Assembly: GCA_028826165.1 (NCBI GenBank)
Contig: JAPDFW010000082.1
Span: 1-64,000 of the forward strand
Direction of reading: 5' to 3'
Origin: Anaeramoeba ignava
Lineage: Eukaryota > Metamonada > Anaeramoebidae
Length of the DNA: 64,000 nt
Made by a program: the position numbers and the translations under genes. The notes beneath the pieces were generated by a model, which made no database searches, was not told where the DNA came from, and saw only the letters and a program-made list of their open reading frames with translations. Of this stretch, positions 60,668 through 64,000 are shown piece by piece (position 1 is the stretch's first letter; every line of letters starts with the position of its first letter).

Positions 60668-63600
60668 TTAATTTTTTTTGCGCTCATCTTCTAATCGAGA
60701 TTTCTTTAATTTATTTTCACTTAAAACCTTCTTCGGATACAATTTAAAAACATCATGACTTGGATTATGAAAAGAAATCAAATTCTGTAAATCCATTTGA
60801 ATTCCCCAAATATCAAGATAAGTCTTCAAAATTTGTAAAGCACTTGGACGTTTATCAGGATTTATTTCCATAAAACTTTCCATAATTTCAAGATAATTTT
60901 GATCCTTTTCAAAATCAGAATTAATTTTTGATAATTCCTTCATTGTAACACCAAGTGAATACATATCTGCTTTTGAATCATATTTCACTTTTGATTTCTG
61001 TTGGAAAATTTCAGGCGGAATAAGATTCAAATTTTGTCTTGGAAATCTTTCAAAAATTTGTTTCCAATTTGCATTCTGAGAATTTCCAAAATCACTCAAA
61101 ACTGGAGTTAAATTATCTGTGATTAAAATATTTTCGGGTTTCAGATTAGAATGATATATTCCTTGCGAATGAATGTAATTCAAAGTAATAAGAACATGTC
61201 CAATTATGAAAAATATTTCTTTCAAATTTGTTCCCTTTTCTGTAAATTGTCGGATATTTCCTTTCGAATAAAATGGAAAATGCAAATGAACTTGTCCTTC
61301 TTTAATTGTGATCAATTCACACTGAATTATTCCTGGATGCCGAAGCCTAAGAATCGGAATCAAATTCTTGAAAAATTGCTGATATCCCATAATAGGAATT
61401 GATTTAATTGCAAAAACATCTTGATTTTTTCTGTTTTTTTCATTTGATTGAGTTTTGGGTCGAAAAATTTTTTTTTGCGAAATATCAATTTCAAAAGACA
61501 ATTCAACATCCTCAGAAATATTTGTGAAATCCTCCAAAGAGATACTGCGAGAGGGAGGAACTAGCCCATTTTCTTTTGGGGATAATTCATTTTGCTGCTT
61601 CAATTGGTACATTTTCAGTGGGAATTCCCCATTTTCAAAATGACTGGGTGCTTTTAAAATGTGAAATCGCTCGTTTTTGTTTTCCAAATAAAATTTGTGT
61701 TTAGCAATTAATGGAGATCAATTAAAACTGAAGGAGAAAAACTGTGGAAAGCCTCTTCTGGATAAAAATTATAGCAAATTTCTTGTATTTTTTGTTCTGC
61801 TTGATCTTTATCCTTTTCAAGTTTGATTTTCTCTATTTTCATTTCTTGGAATTGTGCTTCTTTTTTCTCCTCTTGATATTTTTCCATCATCTTTTGATAC
61901 TTTCCAATTTCTGTTTCAATTTTCTGTTTCATTTCTTGGAGGTTATTTTTTTGCTTTTTCTTTTCAATTATTAAAAGTATTTCTTCAAATTTGCTTTCAT
62001 ATTTTTCCATTTGTTTTTTGATATTCTCAACTGATTGAGAGAATTCTCTCTGTTTTTTCAAGTAAAGAATGAAAATTTGGTTCAGAATTTCCTTCTTTTC
62101 TTTTTGAAATGAAAGGCAATTTTTCGCTAATTGTTGGATTTCCACATTTTTTGTTGTAATTTCTTGAATTTTGTTTTGTGAAGGATGAATAAAAGTATTC
62201 TTGATTAAATTGAACGTTTGTGTAATATTCTTATCAATTTGAGTAAATAAATTTGTTAATATTCCCCATTCACTAATGATTTCATTTTCACTCATTTTCT
62301 TCATTAATATATCGTTTTTTGGTCTTGTTATTATTGGTTTCGGAGCAGATATTCCAACTATTTCTTGATTTTGACCGTTTGCCAATTCTTTTGAAAATTT
62401 GATCATTTTAGAATGGACAGTTTTCAAATCCTGTTTTAATTGGGTTGCAAATAATCCAAGTTTTTCTCGCAAATCTTCTCTTTGCGAAATTAGCATATTC
62501 AATTCGTTTTCAGACATGATTTTCCCACTAGAGGAATAACTATCGATATCTGAAGAATCAGACTCGATTGTAGAATCAAATTCGACATCGTCATTTTCAT
62601 CAACATCGTAATCATCAGATGAATCACAAATGTTTTTGAAATCGTTTTCATCTTCACTTGAAAAATCGATATTAAAATTGATTTTTTTCCTTTCTTTTAA
62701 TGGAACAATTTGATTGGAATTTTGATTAGAATTTTGCTCTAAATTCAGATTAACATTCAGATTAATGTTTTGATTCAGATTTCTCCCAAAATTCATTGTT
62801 AAATTTCCTTTATTTGGTGATTCCAAAAATCTTCTGCATGTTTTAATAATTTCTTTCCGAATCTTCTCGCTTAAATACTTTAATTTACTTAATAAACTAT
62901 CAAATTTGAAAAGTTGCTTCTTGATTTGTGTTTCCATTTTAACAACTTCAAAAAACTCTAAATCTTTAAGCTTTGGGTATTTCAAAAATATATTTATATC
63001 TATTGCTGCGAATTCTTGCTGGTTTTTCACAAGAAATTGGCATTGCTGGAAATTTTGCAGAATTGTTTCCTTGCTTTTTTCTTGATTGTTCACTGTTTCA
63101 ATTAAATTTGTCCATTTTTTTCTGTCTTCCATAATCTTCATCCTTTCAATAGCAACTTTGGATATGCTTTTTTCCCATCCGTCAAAAATTGAGTTGTATT
63201 TCGAAGAATTAATTTCTATCATTTTATTTTGCGATTTCTTGATATTTAAGTCGTTTCCAGTGATATTTTCCTTTTCTTCCTCCAAATTTGGTTGAGATTT
63301 CGGGAATTTTTCAAAAAAATTTTTGATAAATAAATAATTTTCCATTTCTTGACTAAATATCCCTTTTTTGTTAATATTCATATCATTTTCATTCTTTGGA
63401 TAAACAATTTCTTTCATGTTTTCAACAAGAATTTGCTTTGCGTTATAAAAACTCATCCACAAATCAAGCTTTTCAGAAATTTTAGAAATTGAATCCTGAG
63501 ATAAAATGAGTGAAATCAAATCATCCATTTTGCTTTTTTTTTCGAGTTCTTGATATTGCTGGAAATATTTCTCAACTTCTAAAATTTTCTCTTCATTCCA

Positions 63601-64000
63601 GTAATTTGCTTCCAAAATATCTTGAAACAAATTCATTTTACGAGAAAATGTATTAAATATTTCAAAATCAGCATTTTGGAGTTTAATTGTTTCTTTGCCT
63701 TGAATTTCGTGTGTGAATTTGCGATAAAGAATTTTGAATTTTAGTTCATACAAATTTCCAACATTCAAATTTTCATATCGAATAGTAACTCTTTTTTTCT
63801 CATATGTGATCATTTTCTTTGAATAAAAATGATCAGGAGCAATTTCAGTTGTAATTTCAGTATCATTTGGATCATATATTTTTGAAAGAAAAACACAACA
63901 AAATGAATCAAATCCAATATATTGAATAATAAATTGATATGTCGGTATTTTTTTGGTTTTAAAAGAAACAATTGGCTTTTGAGATTTATTCAGATAAACA
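60668..64000 (-). CDS. Coiled-coil protein joined to a pseudokinase (5' end outside window)
   Basis: Open from the right edge to 61708. First a beta-rich, FN3-like stretch (TYQFIIQYIGFDSFCCVFLS, then VTIRYENLNVGNLYELKFKI), then long helical/coiled-coil segments with an acidic Ser/Asp patch (about 62530-62650). A second frame, open from about 61715 to 60668, holds a kinase fold: VFAIKS (Lys of VAIK), IYHSNLKPENIL, LSDFGNS, MYSLGVTMKEL and NPDKRPSA. The HRD motif is HSN, so the catalytic Asp is Asn: a predicted pseudokinase. No glycine loop is evident. The kinase frame has no ATG before residue 26 or so. A 134-bp intron (61728-61595, donor GTTTTAATTG, acceptor TTGAAGCAG, phase 0) would fuse the two parts; a frameshift is the alternative. 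Family unknown. Confidence 0.65.

Noticed and set aside
1-64000. tRNA or rRNA genes
   Set aside because: No GC-bearing cloverleaf-like or rRNA-like stretch stands out in the AT-rich spacers by eye; a covariance-model scan would be needed to exclude them.

Overview
The window is eukaryotic nuclear DNA, very AT-rich (roughly 80 percent or more by eye). It carries spliced genes with GT-AG introns, protein tails rich in Asn, Gln, Lys and Glu, and long low-complexity intergenic DNA. Gene content (a Rho/Rac array, RCC1-BTB and BTB-TLDc proteins, chagasin-type inhibitors, a BET protein, neurofibromin, EMC2, GUP1, ERI1, the NatC subunit NAA35) suggests a free-living or amoeboid protist. An anaeramoeba-like metamonad is my best guess, because Rho, RCC1-BTB and TLDc expansions of this style fit that group. 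This is inference, not proof.

Layout. 1-6.7 kb (minus): neurofibromin-like RasGAP, 3' end outside the window. 7.5-16.8 kb (minus): six tandem Rho/Rac-like genes plus one coiled-coil gene. Several have lost the Mg-binding Thr of the P-loop, and three carry a second, strongly decayed Rho domain. 16.9-18.3 kb: 140-bp satellite. 18.5-20.8 kb (plus): inositol hexakisphosphate kinase. 21-23.1 kb (minus): tail-anchored beta-rich protein. 23.2-24.5 kb: 161-bp satellite. 24.5-27.9 kb (plus): GUP1-like MBOAT, eight exons. 28-29.9 kb (minus): BET bromodomain protein, divergent from EMC2 (30-31.5 kb, plus). 31.5-34.7 kb: 157-bp satellite, about 21 copies. 34.9-35.8 kb (plus): bZIP factor with a perfect CRE site upstream. 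36-36.9 kb (minus) and 36.9-38.3 kb (plus): an unknown membrane protein and a UBAC2-like protein from one divergent promoter. 38.4-40.1 kb: a small unknown gene and a TLDc protein. 40.1-41.9 kb: short-period repeats. 42-44.5 kb (plus): NAA35. 44.6-54.7 kb (minus): three RCC1-BTB-BTB paralogues, a BTB-BACK-TLDc protein and a divergent actin. 54.7-57 kb (plus): ERI1-like exonuclease. 57.2-59 kb: two chagasin-like inhibitors flanking a decayed ankyrin array. 59.3-59.8 kb (minus): nucleoplasmin-like protein. 59.9-60.6 kb: 12-bp repeat. 60.7-64 kb (minus): coiled-coil protein apparently joined to a pseudokinase, 5' end outside the window.

Two themes link the genes. The first is small-GTPase, actin and membrane signalling: RasGAP, Rho array, variant actin, and RCC1-BTB-BTB proteins whose polybasic CaaX tails mimic Rho-family membrane anchors. 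The second is genome architecture: introns and intergenic DNA are filled with 6- and 12-bp repeats or nucleosome-sized satellites, and almost every gene start is preceded by a TTTCATTTT initiator-like block. Several genes show single-base homopolymer shifts that look more like long-read assembly errors than real lesions.
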